A stretch of DNA of 58,719 nt from Christensenellaceae bacterium (lineage in GTDB: Bacteria; Bacillota; Clostridia; Christensenellales; UBA1750), in the NCBI GenBank assembly GCA_031280685.1, contig JAITGM010000031.1, positions 1 to 58,719 of the forward strand. The letters are read 5' to 3'. Shown here piece after piece: positions 40,580-49,494 of this stretch. The notes under the pieces are model-generated. The model was not told where the DNA came from and made no database searches. It saw nothing but the letters and a program-made list of their open reading frames with translations. Every line of letters starts with the position of its first letter. The stretch's first letter is position 1. The position numbers and the translations under genes are program-made.

Positions 40580-40590
40580 AAGGCGGCCTG

Positions 40591-40989
40591 ATGCAAGCAA
40601 AGAAGCGGTTTCGGCGCGCGGGCCTGATAAGGCCCTTGTTGGCCTGTGCCATTTTGATTGGGCTTTCGGCTCTTTTCGCGCTCTATCACATCAGCCCGTA
40701 TGGCTTCCCGGCTTCGCTTTGCCCCTTTCGCGCGGCGACCGGGCTGCTCTGCCCGGGCTGCGGCATGACCAGGGCGCTGTATCAGCTCCTTCATCTGCAC
40801 CTGGGCCTGGCCTTGCGCGAAAACCCCTTCATCCTCGTTTTGCCCCCCTTCCTTTACGGCGTTTTCGCCTGGGGCTGGAACGGGGCGGGCGGCGGGCCTG
40901 CCCTGCCCCTGCCAAGGCTCCCGGTTTGGATGGTCTATGCCTTGCTCGGGGCCTGGGGCCTGTTCGCCATCGCGCGCAATCTGCTTTAG
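40591..40989 (+). CDS. DUF2752 membrane protein
   Basis: A 132-residue protein with three membrane helices and the family signature CPFRAATGLLCPGCGMTRA (about 45-63), where the Cys and Gly pattern is invariant in DUF2752 (PF10825). Relatives often sit beside CD225-type genes, as here, so the two may act together (inference). ATG 40591 has AGAAGGCGG in front. It is followed after 12 bases by trmL. Confidence 0.85.
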   Translation: MQAKKRFRRAGLIRPLLACAILIGLSALFALYHISPYGFPASLCPFRAATGLLCPGCGMTRALYQLLHLHLGLALRENPFILVLPPFLYGVFAWGWNGAGGGPALPLPRLPVWMVYALLGAWGLFAIARNLL

Positions 40990-41001
40990 GGGGCTTTTCT
41001 C

Positions 41002-41481
41002 GTGCATATCGTCTTGGTTGAGCCTGAAATCCCCCAAAACACCGGCAATATCGCCAGGAGCTGCGCTGCGACCGGCGCAGAGCTGCACCTGGTGCACCCG
41101 CTGGGCTTCAAGCTCGACGAAAGTCGCATCCGCAGGGCGGGGCTTGACTACTGGCCCTTGGTCAAACTGCAGGAGCACCAAAGCTTTGCCGAGCTTTTGG
41201 CCAAGAACCCGGGTGGCCGCTTCTTTTATGCCAGCACCAAGGCGCCAAGGCATTACGCTGAGATTCTTTACCCGGAAGATGCCTTCCTCGTCTTTGGTAA
41301 AGAGAGCAAGGGCCTGCCCGAGGAGCTGCTCGCGGCCAATCTCGATGCCTGCGTGCGCATCCCCATGATCGGCGCAGCCCGCAGCCTGAACCTGAGCAAT
41401 TCCGTGGCCATCCTCCTCTATGAGGCGCTGCGCCAGAACGGCTTCCCCGGGCTGGATGGCGCATCGGAACGCTTTCTTTAA
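41002..41481 (+). CDS. trmL: tRNA (cytidine(34)-2'-O)-methyltransferase
   Basis: A 159-residue SPOUT methyltransferase that modifies the wobble base of tRNA-Leu with SAM. The start IVLVEPEIPQNTGNIARSCA, the LVHPLGFKLDE segment and the knot motifs FGKESKGLPEELL and RIPMIGAARSLNLSNSVAI are diagnostic. The start is GTG with an AGGGGG site 9 bases before. It ends a CD225-DUF2752-trmL unit. Confidence 0.94.
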   Translation: MHIVLVEPEIPQNTGNIARSCAATGAELHLVHPLGFKLDESRIRRAGLDYWPLVKLQEHQSFAELLAKNPGGRFFYASTKAPRHYAEILYPEDAFLVFGKESKGLPEELLAANLDACVRIPMIGAARSLNLSNSVAILLYEALRQNGFPGLDGASERFL

Positions 41482-41494
41482 ACGCGGCGAACCC

Positions 41495-41530
41495 AAAAGG
41501 CGCTTCCCTGGCTGGGGAAGCGCCTTTTTT
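41495..41530. terminator. Bidirectional terminator between trmL and ypeB
   Basis: AAAAGGCGCTTCCC and GGGGAAGCGCCTTTTTT pair around TGGCT. It serves both the trmL unit and the convergent spoIIR-sleB-ypeB operon. Confidence 0.88.
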
Positions 41531-41547
41531 GCCCTGGAGGCCCTTTT

Positions 41548-42852
41548 TTAGATCACCATTTCCTTATCGGCCTCCAGGATGAGTTTCAGGATGTTTTCGG
41601 TCTTGCCGCTCTGCGCGCCAATGTAGATGAGGAAGCTCTCGCCGTCCCGGTTGCCCTTGACCTCATAGCAGAGCTTTTCGCCTTCCTGGCTCGGAATCAG
41701 CGCTAGGCGAATATTCTCGACTTCGATTTCGCCGGCCAGCGCCGCGGCTTCGGCTTGGCTGACGGTCGGCGCGGGCAAATTCCGCATTTCGTGGTTGCGC
41801 CAGTAATTCCCGGCCTCAAAGCCGATCACCCTGCCGCTCTCCATTGAAATCTGCACCTTGATCAAATCCGGATAGAGCCGGATTCCATCCTGCAGCGCGC
41901 AGAAATTAAAGACGATCATGCCCGAATACATTTGCCAGTAACTGGATTCCATGGGCCAAAGCCCGCGCTCGCGAAGGAAGCCTTCCGCCGCCTGCTGGCA
42001 TTCCTGCGCGCCAAGATCCGCGGCGCCTGGCGAGAGCTCGGGGCTCATCCACAGAACCTTGCCGCCCTGCTTGCTGATCTGCAGGCTGATTTTGCCCGTG
42101 TCCGTGGTTTCGGCTTCGAGCGTAAAGGCCGGAATCTCGCCCTCCTGCGCGCTTTCCGTGATCTTCAGCAAGGCGATCCGCTCCGGCCCGATGAAGCCCT
42201 GCGCCACAGAAAGCGCGATTTCCTCGTTGATCTGCTCCTCACCCAGGTTTTTGGGCGCGCCCGCCGCAGCCTCCGAGAAGGGGCCGTCATAGATCAGCGC
42301 CGGAATCTCGCCCTGCACCTGGCTCAGGTCGAGCAGGGGTGCCTCCGCCGGCAAGCTGATCTTCCCCGCAAGGTTCAGCCGCAAAAGGCCCGCCGCATCC
42401 ACGTTTTGCGCCAGAGCGCTCAGCTCCGCCTGCCTGCCCAGCAGGCTTTGCAGGGTCTGCCGCTCCTCCGGCGAAAGGGCCTTGCCCTCTTCGGCGCCCC
42501 TTTGGGCCAATACGCCGCAGTAATCGCCCAGCCGCGTAACGAAGCCCATCAACTTTTCGCCGCTCTCATCGCTCGGCAGGCCGGCCAGGGCCTCGGTTCC
42601 GCTTTCGGCCAACTTCGATACCTTCGTGAGCAGCAGCACCTCCTGCTCGGGCGCCGAAGAGACCATCAGCTTCGAGAGATTGACCTCGATCTCATCCATC
42701 GAACCCACGAAGGAGTAATACGAACGCTGGAACATGCTCTCGAGCATGCGCTGCTGCCGAAGGCGCGCGACCTGCCCGACCACGCCCCAGCATAGGCTGG
42801 CGATGAAGACCAGCGAAAGCGCCGCGAGCAGCCAATTTCTTGCCCTTTTCAA
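41548..42852 (-). CDS. ypeB: Germination protein YpeB
   Basis: A 434-residue spore protein needed to keep SleB stable in the inner spore membrane and cortex. An N-terminal anchor (about 5-25, WLLAALSLVFIASLCWGVVG) precedes a helical region and three PepSY-like units (about 190-430). The start is TTG at 42852 behind a perfect AAGGGAGGT site, which overlaps the end of sleB. The last gene of the spoIIR-sleB-ypeB operon. Confidence 0.93.
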   Translation of the reverse strand: MKRARNWLLAALSLVFIASLCWGVVGQVARLRQQRMLESMFQRSYYSFVGSMDEIEVNLSKLMVSSAPEQEVLLLTKVSKLAESGTEALAGLPSDESGEKLMGFVTRLGDYCGVLAQRGAEEGKALSPEERQTLQSLLGRQAELSALAQNVDAAGLLRLNLAGKISLPAEAPLLDLSQVQGEIPALIYDGPFSEAAAGAPKNLGEEQINEEIALSVAQGFIGPERIALLKITESAQEGEIPAFTLEAETTDTGKISLQISKQGGKVLWMSPELSPGAADLGAQECQQAAEGFLRERGLWPMESSYWQMYSGMIVFNFCALQDGIRLYPDLIKVQISMESGRVIGFEAGNYWRNHEMRNLPAPTVSQAEAAALAGEIEVENIRLALIPSQEGEKLCYEVKGNRDGESFLIYIGAQSGKTENILKLILEADKEMVI

Positions 42853-42865
42853 GTGCGCACCTCCC

Positions 42866-43534
42866 TTAAACCGCAAAGCTGTGCTTGCCGATGACCGTGA
42901 TGACCCGCCGCGACCAGATCCACGAGGAGGAGGATTTGGCGGGGTTATAGTAATACAGCGCGCCGCCGGAGGGATCCCAACCGTTGAGCGCGTCCTGCGC
43001 GGCGCGCAGGGCGGTTTCGTTTGGGCTTAGGTTGATCTGCCCGTCATAGACCACGTCGAAGGCACCGCTTTGGTAAATCACGCCCGAAACGCTGCCCGGG
43101 AAGGAGGCGCTGCGCACGCGGTTGAGCACCACGGCGGCCACGGCGACCTGGCCCGTATAGGGCTCGCCCCGCGCCTCGGCATAGACCAGCCTGGCCAAGA
43201 GGTTCAGGTTCTGCGAGTACGATCCGCTGCCCCCGCGTGAGCTGGAGCCGCTGCTGCCAAGGCTCAGCCCCAGTGCGGCCAGGGTTGCGTCGCCAGCCAC
43301 GCCGTCGGCCTTCAGGCCGTTCTTTTTTTGGAAGTAGACCACCGCATCATAGGTGGCCTGACCAAAAACGCCGTCCACGGCGCCCTTTAAGTAGCCGTAT
43401 TGCACCAGCTTTTGCTGCAGCTTGCGCACGTTTTCGCCGCTCATGCCCCAATAGACCGTCACCGCCTGCGCCTGGGCAAAGAGCAGCGCCGCGCCTAGCA
43501 GCAAGGCGCTTAGCCTGCGTAAAATCCTCTTCAT
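42866..43534 (-). CDS. sleB: Spore cortex-lytic enzyme SleB
   Basis: A 222-residue secreted lytic transglycosylase that attacks muramic-lactam cortex during germination. A signal peptide (about 1-30, LSALLLGAALLFAQAQA) is followed by a peptidoglycan-binding domain (about 35-95, LQQKLVQYGYLKGAVDGVFG) and a Hydrolase_2 catalytic domain (about 120-222) with the catalytic Glu in YAEARGEPYTGQVAVAAVVL. A Ser/Gly linker joins them. Its start codon overlaps the spoIIR stop by four bases (ATGA). Confidence 0.95.
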   Translation of the reverse strand: MKRILRRLSALLLGAALLFAQAQAVTVYWGMSGENVRKLQQKLVQYGYLKGAVDGVFGQATYDAVVYFQKKNGLKADGVAGDATLAALGLSLGSSGSSSRGGSGSYSQNLNLLARLVYAEARGEPYTGQVAVAAVVLNRVRSASFPGSVSGVIYQSGAFDVVYDGQINLSPNETALRAAQDALNGWDPSGGALYYYNPAKSSSSWIWSRRVITVIGKHSFAV

Positions 43535-44166
43535 GCGCCTGGCTTCCTCCTTTTTTCGTCCCATTTTTGCTTTGCCTGCTTAAACCAGTTCCCAATTGCG
43601 GACTCAAAGCGCACCGCGTCCGGCTCCACCGCGTCTTCACCCACGAAGCAGAGCGGCGGGTACATCACGCACCACCAATTTTGGCCCTTCCCTTCGCCCA
43701 AAACGATGCGCAGCGCCCGGTAGTCGCCAGCAGGCACGAGGTGGCCCGCGTAGGTTCTGTCGGGGAAGGGAAAGCTGCCCACGGCGGCGCTGATTTCCCC
43801 TGCAAAGCCGCGCTCCAGGGCGGCGGCCCGCGCGGCGTTCAAGGCCAAATCGAGGTTGGCCAGCGTCAGCGCCTCGGCCTCCCGCTCGCTCCCGGCCGCG
43901 CTTAGCGCGGGCGAAAGCGCTTCCAGAACCCGGTCGCGCACATAGAGCTTGGTTTCCTGCGCGGCTGCGCCATCGTCATTGGCCAAAATGTGCAGCCGCA
44001 AAAGCTCTCCGCTCTCAATCGCAGTGGCAAGGGCGGTTTTGTGCCCGCCGCCAAGGAAATACAGCGCCAGCGAGAGCAGCGCAAACGCCACAAACGCGAG
44101 CAGGGCCCGCAGCAGCAATTTCCGCCCCAGGGGCTGCGGCGCGAAGGCCCAAAGACTTCGTCGCAT
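43531..44166 (-). CDS. spoIIR: Stage II sporulation protein R
   Basis: A 211-residue signalling protein (PF09551) made in the forespore; it triggers SpoIIGA to process pro-sigma-E in the mother cell. A membrane or signal segment (about 20-40) precedes the conserved LRLHILANDDGAAAQETKLY (about 60-79) and the C-terminal PPLCFVGED region. ATG 44166 follows AAAGAGGTG. In B. subtilis spoIIR is separate from sleB-ypeB, so this three-gene order links an early and a late forespore function. Confidence 0.93.
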   Translation of the reverse strand: MRRSLWAFAPQPLGRKLLLRALLAFVAFALLSLALYFLGGGHKTALATAIESGELLRLHILANDDGAAAQETKLYVRDRVLEALSPALSAAGSEREAEALTLANLDLALNAARAAALERGFAGEISAAVGSFPFPDRTYAGHLVPAGDYRALRIVLGEGKGQNWWCVMYPPLCFVGEDAVEPDAVRFESAIGNWFKQAKQKWDEKRRKPGA

Positions 44167-44272
44167 GGACTCACCTCTTTCTACAGTCACAGTGTTGGCA
44201 AGGCGGCCCATTTTTATGCGACGAAAATGGTAATTCACAAAAGGGGATGCACAATGGGAGGAAAAAGGGCGC

Positions 44273-44320
44273 AAAAAACAGCCCCCGTGCCAAAATCAGG
44301 CGGGGGGGGGGCTGTTTTTT
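44273..44320 (-). terminator. Terminator of glyA
   Basis: AAAAAACAGCCCCC and a G-run arm ending GGGGGCTGTTTTTT pair across 44273-44320, with a GTGCCAAAATCAGGC loop and a run of ten G. It lies between glyA and spoIIR. Confidence 0.8.
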
Positions 44321-44335
44321 CTTGGTTGGTTTTGA

Positions 44336-45574
44336 CTATTGATACAGAGGGAAGCGCGCGCAGAGCGCGAGTACCTGCGCCTTGACGGGCTCGATCGCGG
44401 CGTCGCCCTCCTTGGCCAGGCGGGCGATCATCGAGCCGATTGCGCGCATTTCGTCTTCACCCATGCCGCGGCTCGTCGCCGCCGGCGTGCCGATGCGCAC
44501 GCCCGAGGTCACGAAGGGCGATTGGGTTTCAAAGGGGATGGTGTTTTTGTTGACGGTGATATGCGCGGCGTCGAGCCTGCGCTCGAGCTCCTTGCCGGTC
44601 AGGTTCAGGGCGCTTAAGTCCACCAGCATCAGGTGGTTGTCGGTTCCGCCCGAAACCAGGCGCAGCCCGCTCGCAATCAGTTCCTTTGCCAGCGCCTGCG
44701 CGTTTTTGAGGATGTTCGCCTGGTACTGACCGAAGGCCGGCTCGGAAGCTTCTTTAAAGCAGACCGCCTTGGCTGCGATGACGTGCATGAGCGGCCCACC
44801 CTGGGTGCCCGGGAAGATGCCGGAGTCGATCTTCTTGGCGTATTCCTTCTTGCACAGGATCATGCCGCCGCGCGGGCCGCGCAGGGTCTTGTGCGTGGTG
44901 GTGGTCACGATGTCGGCATAGGGCACGGGGCTTGGGTGCAGCCCGGCGGCCACGAGCCCCGCGATGTGCGCCATATCCACCATGAAGAGGCAGCCAACTT
45001 CCTTGGCGATGGCCGAAAGCCTTTCAAAGTCGATGATTCTTGGGTAGGCCGAGGCCCCGGCCAAGAGAAGCTGCGGCCTGTGCTCCAGCGCCAGGCGGCG
45101 AACCTCGTCGTAGTCGATGCTCTCGTCCTTCTCGCTCACGCCATAAGGCACGATGTTGAAGTACTTGCCCGAGATGTTCACCGGGCTGCCGTGGGTTAAG
45201 TGCCCGCCGTGCGAAAGATTCATGCCCAAAATCGTATCGCCCGGCTTTAAAAGGGCAAAATACACGGCGATATTGGCCTGCGCGCCGGAATGCGGCTGCA
45301 CGTTTGCGTGTTCTGCGCCAAAGAGGGCCTTGGCCCGCTCGCGGGCCAGGTCCTCTACAAGATCGACGTATTCGCAGCCGCCGTAATAGCGCTTGCCCGG
45401 GTAGCCCTCTGCGTACTTATTGGTGAGGTGGCTACCCATCGCCGCCATGACCGCCGGGGATACGAAGTTTTCCGACGCGATCAGCTCGATGTGATCCCTT
45501 TGGCGGCCCAGCTCCTTTTCCATGGCGGCCGCGATTTCAGGATCGGCCTGCGCCACGAGCTTCAAGTCCAGCAT
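44336..45574 (-). CDS. glyA: Serine hydroxymethyltransferase
   Basis: PLP enzyme of 412 residues that converts Ser and tetrahydrofolate to Gly and methylene-THF. The start [35 protein letters not shown] and the PLP Lys in [14 protein letters not shown] (about 226) are diagnostic, and [15 protein letters not shown] is at the C-terminus. ATG 45574 has GAAAGGGGTT in front. It is the last gene of the DUF5685-dnaJ-alaX-TSCPD-glyA run. Confidence 0.97.
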   Translation of the reverse strand: MLDLKLVAQADPEIAAAMEKELGRQRDHIELIASENFVSPAVMAAMGSHLTNKYAEGYPGKRYYGGCEYVDLVEDLARERAKALFGAEHANVQPHSGAQANIAVYFALLKPGDTILGMNLSHGGHLTHGSPVNISGKYFNIVPYGVSEKDESIDYDEVRRLALEHRPQLLLAGASAYPRIIDFERLSAIAKEVGCLFMVDMAHIAGLVAAGLHPSPVPYADIVTTTTHKTLRGPRGGMILCKKEYAKKIDSGIFPGTQGGPLMHVIAAKAVCFKEASEPAFGQYQANILKNAQALAKELIASGLRLVSGGTDNHLMLVDLSALNLTGKELERRLDAAHITVNKNTIPFETQSPFVTSGVRIGTPAATSRGMGEDEMRAIGSMIARLAKEGDAAIEPVKAQVLALCARFPLYQ

Positions 45575-45622
45575 CTTAAAATAACCCCTTTCAAGCATTA
45601 AAGTCGTCGTTTTTGCGCCCTT

Positions 45623-45868
45623 TCAGGCGCTTTCTAGCGCTTTTTTGAGCGCCTTTGCGAGCTGATCCGGGCAGGAGGTGCCGTTCCTGCACTGGATGCC
45701 CTCGGTAAGCCCGATGACCTCCTCGGGCCGCCTGCCAAGCGCCAGCCTGGCCACGCCCTGGGTGTTGCCGGCGCAGCCGCCGACGAATTGCAGCTTTTTG
45801 ATGACCCCGTCTTCAATTTCCAGATCCACTGCGGAGGCGCAGGTGCCGCTGAGCTTATAGACCGCCAT
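45623..45868 (-). CDS. TSCPD domain protein
   Basis: An 81-residue protein of the TSCPD/TIGR03905 type (PF12637). The sequence ends GTSCPDQLAKALKKAL with the name-giving motif, and the GGCAGNTQGVARLALG segment is also typical. The domain also occurs as the C-terminal part of class II ribonucleotide reductases; as a stand-alone protein its role is unknown. Several Cys suggest metal binding. Located 19 bases after alaX and 48 before glyA. Confidence 0.85.
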   Translation of the reverse strand: MAVYKLSGTCASAVDLEIEDGVIKKLQFVGGCAGNTQGVARLALGRRPEEVIGLTEGIQCRNGTSCPDQLAKALKKALESA

Positions 45869-45887
45869 TTTTCTCCCCTCCTTGATT

Positions 45888-47087
45888 TTAGTCTTTCGTA
45901 TTCAAAAAGTCCCGAATGAGCCTGGTCGCTTCGGCTTCATCGAAGCGCTCGAGACGCCCCTGGGCAAAATCGGCCCTCCCGCCGCCCTTGCCGCCCAAGA
46001 CGGCCGCAAGGGCCGAAAAGAGCGCCGCCATGCTTTGCCCGCCCGATTCGGCGCGGGCCAGCGCGGCGCTTACGCCGCCGCCTTCCAGCCTTGAAAACAG
46101 GCAGGCGATGGAAGCGCCGCCGGGCAGGGTGGCCGCGGCCTCCTGCAAAGCCCTTGGCTCCAGCCCCTCAAGCTCCGCGAGCAAGACCCTTTCGCCGGCG
46201 AGGGGAAAGGTCTCTTTTTGCCCCAGGGCGAGCAGGGCCCCTTGCGTCCGCTCGCGATTCAGGGCGCGCGCGAGCTGCCTTTGTTCCTCGCGCAGCCTTT
46301 GCACCGCGGCGGCCAGCCCCGAAAGCGGGCACGAAAGGCCCGCGGCTGCCGCGGCAGCCGCGCGTGCGCCCAGCCGCGCCCGCTCAATTGCCCTTTCCCC
46401 AGCCAGGAAGAACACCCGCAGGTTGCCGTGGCTGGCTTGGCTTCTAAGCGCCAGAATCAGCCGCGCTTGCCCCGTTGAGGGCAGGTGCGTGCCGCAGCAG
46501 GCCACCGCCTCGGGGCCGATTTGCACAACGCGCAGGTTCATGTGCGCGTCCGGCGCCTTGCGCAGGGGCAGGGTTTTGATCTCTTCTGGCGAAGGAAACC
46601 ACTGCCGCACGGGCAAATCGGCCGAAATCAGCTCGCTGGCCAGGGTTTCGGCCAAGAACAGGGCGTTTTCGGGCAGGGGGCCGCCGTCCGGCCGCAAATC
46701 GACGTAGGACTCCTCCGCGCCGATATGCAGGCCCAGCGAATACGCCCCAAACAGCGCGAAAAAGGCGTGCGAGAGCAGATGCTGGCCCGTGTGCTGCTGC
46801 ATGTGATCCCTTCTGCGCGCCCAGTCGATCTCGCCCCGCACAGGGCTTTGCAGCGGCCCGCCAGCCTTCACAAAGTGCAAAAGCGGGCCGTTTTCGCTCG
46901 GCTGCTTCACCTCGGCCACGGGCAAGCCGTTGAGGGTGCCCAAATCGCAGGGCTGGCCGCCGCCTTCGGGGTAAAAGGCGCTGTCGCTCAGCTCTAGACG
47001 CCAAAGCCCGGGGCTTTCTTCGCCCTGGGCCGTGATTTCAGCCTCGAATACCCGCGCGAACGGATCCCGGTGAAAGAGATAGATCAT
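45888..47087 (-). CDS. Alanyl-tRNA editing protein with DHHA1 domain
   Basis: A 399-residue free-standing editing enzyme of the AlaX type that removes Ser or Gly from mischarged tRNA-Ala. The N-terminal part has the beta-barrel start SAFYPEGGGQPCDLGTL, the zinc and substrate motif QQHTGQHLLSHAF (HxxxH, about 96-108) and CCGTHLPSTG (Cys-His, about 197). A coiled region and a DHHA1 domain with GGKGGGRADFAQGR (about 366-379) follow, so this is the large AlaXL form. It starts 43 bases after the dnaJ gene. Confidence 0.88.
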   Translation of the reverse strand: MIYLFHRDPFARVFEAEITAQGEESPGLWRLELSDSAFYPEGGGQPCDLGTLNGLPVAEVKQPSENGPLLHFVKAGGPLQSPVRGEIDWARRRDHMQQHTGQHLLSHAFFALFGAYSLGLHIGAEESYVDLRPDGGPLPENALFLAETLASELISADLPVRQWFPSPEEIKTLPLRKAPDAHMNLRVVQIGPEAVACCGTHLPSTGQARLILALRSQASHGNLRVFFLAGERAIERARLGARAAAAAAAGLSCPLSGLAAAVQRLREEQRQLARALNRERTQGALLALGQKETFPLAGERVLLAELEGLEPRALQEAAATLPGGASIACLFSRLEGGGVSAALARAESGGQSMAALFSALAAVLGGKGGGRADFAQGRLERFDEAEATRLIRDFLNTKD

Positions 47088-47130
47088 AGATCGACACCTT
47101 TTTTAATGAAGGATGAGGGGGCGAAAGGCC

Positions 47131-47763
47131 TTAAAAGCAGCAGAAGCGGCCGCCTCCGCAGGCGCCCATGCAGAGCAGGCACTGGCAAAGCTGGCAAAGC
47201 CCGTCGTTCATGCCGCCAAAGCGGAAGCGCTTGCGGTTCTGCTGCAGAACGCCGTCGAGCTGCTCGAGCGCCTGCCTGTATTCTAGCTCACCCGGCTCCA
47301 TCCGGCAAGCGGTTTCGAAGCATTCGCGCGCGCCCGCGAACTGGCCCTTGCGCATGTTGACCAGGCCATAGAGGTAAAACCAGCGCGCGGGGCGTTCCGG
47401 CATGGCAAGAAGAAGGCTCTCGGCCCGCAGAACCTGGCCCATGGCGATGAGCTGGCGGATCGTTTCAAAGTCCGCGCCGCCACCTGCGGAACCATAACCG
47501 CCGGCCGGGCCATAGCCCGGGCCGCCGCCATACTGCCGGTAGCCTCCGTAGCCGCCGGAAGCCCCCCCGCCGGCGCGCAGCTTTTGGATCTCGTCATAGG
47601 CCGCGTTGATCTGCTTGGCCTTCTCCGAAGCCTGATCCTGCACGTTTTGGGGTGCGGAGGCATAGCGATCGGGGTGGTAGCGCTTCACGAGGGCGCGGTA
47701 GGCCTTCTTGATCTCGTCGCCGCTGGAGCTTGGCGAAACGCCCAGGATTTGATAGGGATCCAT
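47131..47763 (-). CDS. J-domain protein with Cys-rich C-terminus
   Basis: A 210-residue cochaperone-like protein. The J domain (about 1-65) has the HPD motif in KRYHPDRYASAP, followed by a Gly/Tyr-rich linker (about 80-110), a TPR-like helical part (FYLYGLVNMRKGQFAGAREC) and a Cys-rich end (CQLCQCLLCMGACGGGRFCC). It lacks the DnaJ zinc finger, so it is not DnaJ itself. It may present substrates to DnaK in a special setting. It starts 10 bases after the DUF5685 gene. Confidence 0.85.
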   Translation of the reverse strand: MDPYQILGVSPSSSGDEIKKAYRALVKRYHPDRYASAPQNVQDQASEKAKQINAAYDEIQKLRAGGGASGGYGGYRQYGGGPGYGPAGGYGSAGGGADFETIRQLIAMGQVLRAESLLLAMPERPARWFYLYGLVNMRKGQFAGARECFETACRMEPGELEYRQALEQLDGVLQQNRKRFRFGGMNDGLCQLCQCLLCMGACGGGRFCCF

Positions 47764-47773
47764 CTTCTCCTCC

Positions 47774-48625
47774 TCAAAGGATTTGCCCCGCCCAGGGGCT
47801 GTGGCCGAGCGGCCGGCCATCGCCGATGGCCAGGGAAACGGCGGGCAGGCCCCATTGCAAAACGTTTTTCACGATCTCCCCGTTGCGAGGCGCCTCGGTC
47901 AGCTCAAAGGCGGCCAGGGCTTCGTCTTCACACAGCGCCAGAAGGGGCAGCAGCCGCTCGGCGGACTCCTCCCGCGACCAGCCCTTTTGGAGCAGCACGT
48001 TGTAGTTCCCCGTCTTTTGGTCGCGGGCGAAGTCGTCGAGCGCGTCGATCCAGTAGACCCAGCGGCCCAGGCAAAGTCCCATCCAGCGCAGGGTTTCTGC
48101 GGCCCACTCGGGGGCGATTGCGGCAAAGAGCCCGGCCATGAAGCGCGAAAAGGGCTCGGAAGCTTCATCTAAGTCATCGCAGCGCGCCGTTTCAAGCGCG
48201 GCCTGCCCCTCGTCCATCAAAAGAATGGCCGAAGCGATCTCGGGCCGTGCCGTTTCGGCCCGTTTCAGTGCCCCGGCAAAGAAGGGCAGCGCAAGCCCTG
48301 CCGCCACGCCGCCGTCGCGGCGCTCATCGCGCAGCGCTTCCGCAAACAGCAAAAGATGCAACTCGGCCCCGAGCCTTGAAGCCTCATTCCGCACGGCCGG
48401 CAGTCGGCGAAGCCGCCCCGGGCAAAGCGTTTTTTGAAGCCGCGGCCCCTCAGGCGCAAAGGCGTCCTTCAGGGCGGCGAAAAAGGCAAGATCATAGCGC
48501 AGCAGCAGCCTGCAGGGCGGCGAAACAGCCCCAAGCTCCGCGCAGACGCCGCAATAGTAGGCGCGGAACAGCGCATCGTCATAGACGCTGAGCTTTGGGC
48601 GAAAGGGGCGCAGATAGCCGAACAA
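47774..48625 (-). CDS. DUF5685 family protein
   Basis: A 283-residue protein beginning MFGYLRPFRPKLSVYDDALF, then RAYYCGVCAELG, which is the conserved start of DUF5685 (PF18937), with a CxxC pair. The rest is helical and carries DALDDFARDQKTGNYNVLL with Asp-rich motifs resembling those of prenyl-chain enzymes, though the match is only suggestive. The family nearly always sits next to a J-domain gene, as here. Function unknown. Confidence 0.82.
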   Translation of the reverse strand: MFGYLRPFRPKLSVYDDALFRAYYCGVCAELGAVSPPCRLLLRYDLAFFAALKDAFAPEGPRLQKTLCPGRLRRLPAVRNEASRLGAELHLLLFAEALRDERRDGGVAAGLALPFFAGALKRAETARPEIASAILLMDEGQAALETARCDDLDEASEPFSRFMAGLFAAIAPEWAAETLRWMGLCLGRWVYWIDALDDFARDQKTGNYNVLLQKGWSREESAERLLPLLALCEDEALAAFELTEAPRNGEIVKNVLQWGLPAVSLAIGDGRPLGHSPWAGQIL

Positions 48626-48752
48626 ACTCTTCCTCCTGGCATGGGCGCAAGACGCGCCCGGCGGGCGCGCGCAGCCACATCGCCTTATTAGTTTAGCAGA
48701 AAAGGCCCCAAACCGCCATGGACTTTCTGTGAACTTTGGGGCAGCCGCAGGC

Positions 48753-49460
48753 CTACTCTACGCTAACGCTGTGGATCACGGGCTGGCCGCCCTTTGCGGC
48801 GACGGAGATGCGCGCCCTTTTGCCGTCCCGCAGGGCGACGGTCACTTCCCTCGCCTGGATCAGCGTTTCGCCGTGCATGCTCTGCGGGTAGGGGTTTCCG
48901 GGCACATCGCCCGCCCTGATTTTGCTTTCGGTAAGCCGAGGCTCTTCCCCGCCCAGCACATCTTCGCCCCAAATTTCCTTTGCGTATGCGTAGGCAAGGT
49001 TTTGGCATTCCTTTTTTGAGTCTGCGATGTTTGGTAAGGTTTCGGCATACGGCGGGTAGGCGACGAAGCCAAGGGCCATGTTCGACCAATGGTGCAGCTC
49101 GCCCGTGCGGCCATCGAGATCCAGGGTATAAAATGCCTTGCCCGTCGTGTAGATCTTGGCATACCAATGCGGCCCTTCAACGCCGATTTCACCGGCGAAG
49201 CTCGCCTGAGAGGCAGCGATGTCGCCGGGCTTCAGGCCCAAATAGCGCTCGGAAGCGGTCAGCAGCAGGGGAACGACCTCTTCGTGGCTTAAATCCCCTT
49301 CTTCCGGGGTGTAAATTCCTTGCAGCTGGGGGAAATGCTCGGGTTCAGTCGCGAGCGCTTCGACCGGCGCGGAGGGAGCGATTACGCGCCAAAGGGTCAG
49401 CGCCGTCAGTACTAGGGTAAGTGCCGCAAACAAAAGGGTGGCCACATTAAGTTTCCTCAA
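48753..49460 (-). CDS. Hypothetical exported or membrane-anchored protein
   Basis: A 235-residue protein with one N-terminal hydrophobic segment (about 8-28, LLFAALTLVLTALTLWRVI) followed by a mixed extracellular part; HWYAKIYTTGKAFYTLDLDG and REVTVALRDGKRARISVAAK read like PepSY-type strands. It resembles no family I can name with confidence. ATG 49460 lies 34 bases after the Gfo/Idh gene stop. It may share that transcript. Confidence 0.6.
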   Translation of the reverse strand: MRKLNVATLLFAALTLVLTALTLWRVIAPSAPVEALATEPEHFPQLQGIYTPEEGDLSHEEVVPLLLTASERYLGLKPGDIAASQASFAGEIGVEGPHWYAKIYTTGKAFYTLDLDGRTGELHHWSNMALGFVAYPPYAETLPNIADSKKECQNLAYAYAKEIWGEDVLGGEEPRLTESKIRAGDVPGNPYPQSMHGETLIQAREVTVALRDGKRARISVAAKGGQPVIHSVSVE

Positions 49461-49494
49461 GCAGATGCGCTCCTTTCCTGATTCACAAGGGGTT

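Noticed and set aside
44167..44272. Sigma-F or sigma-G promoter before spoIIR
   Set aside because: TGCATC and CCATTTT-type and TGAATT and CATAAAA-type boxes exist but their spacing does not fit known consensus well enough to list.
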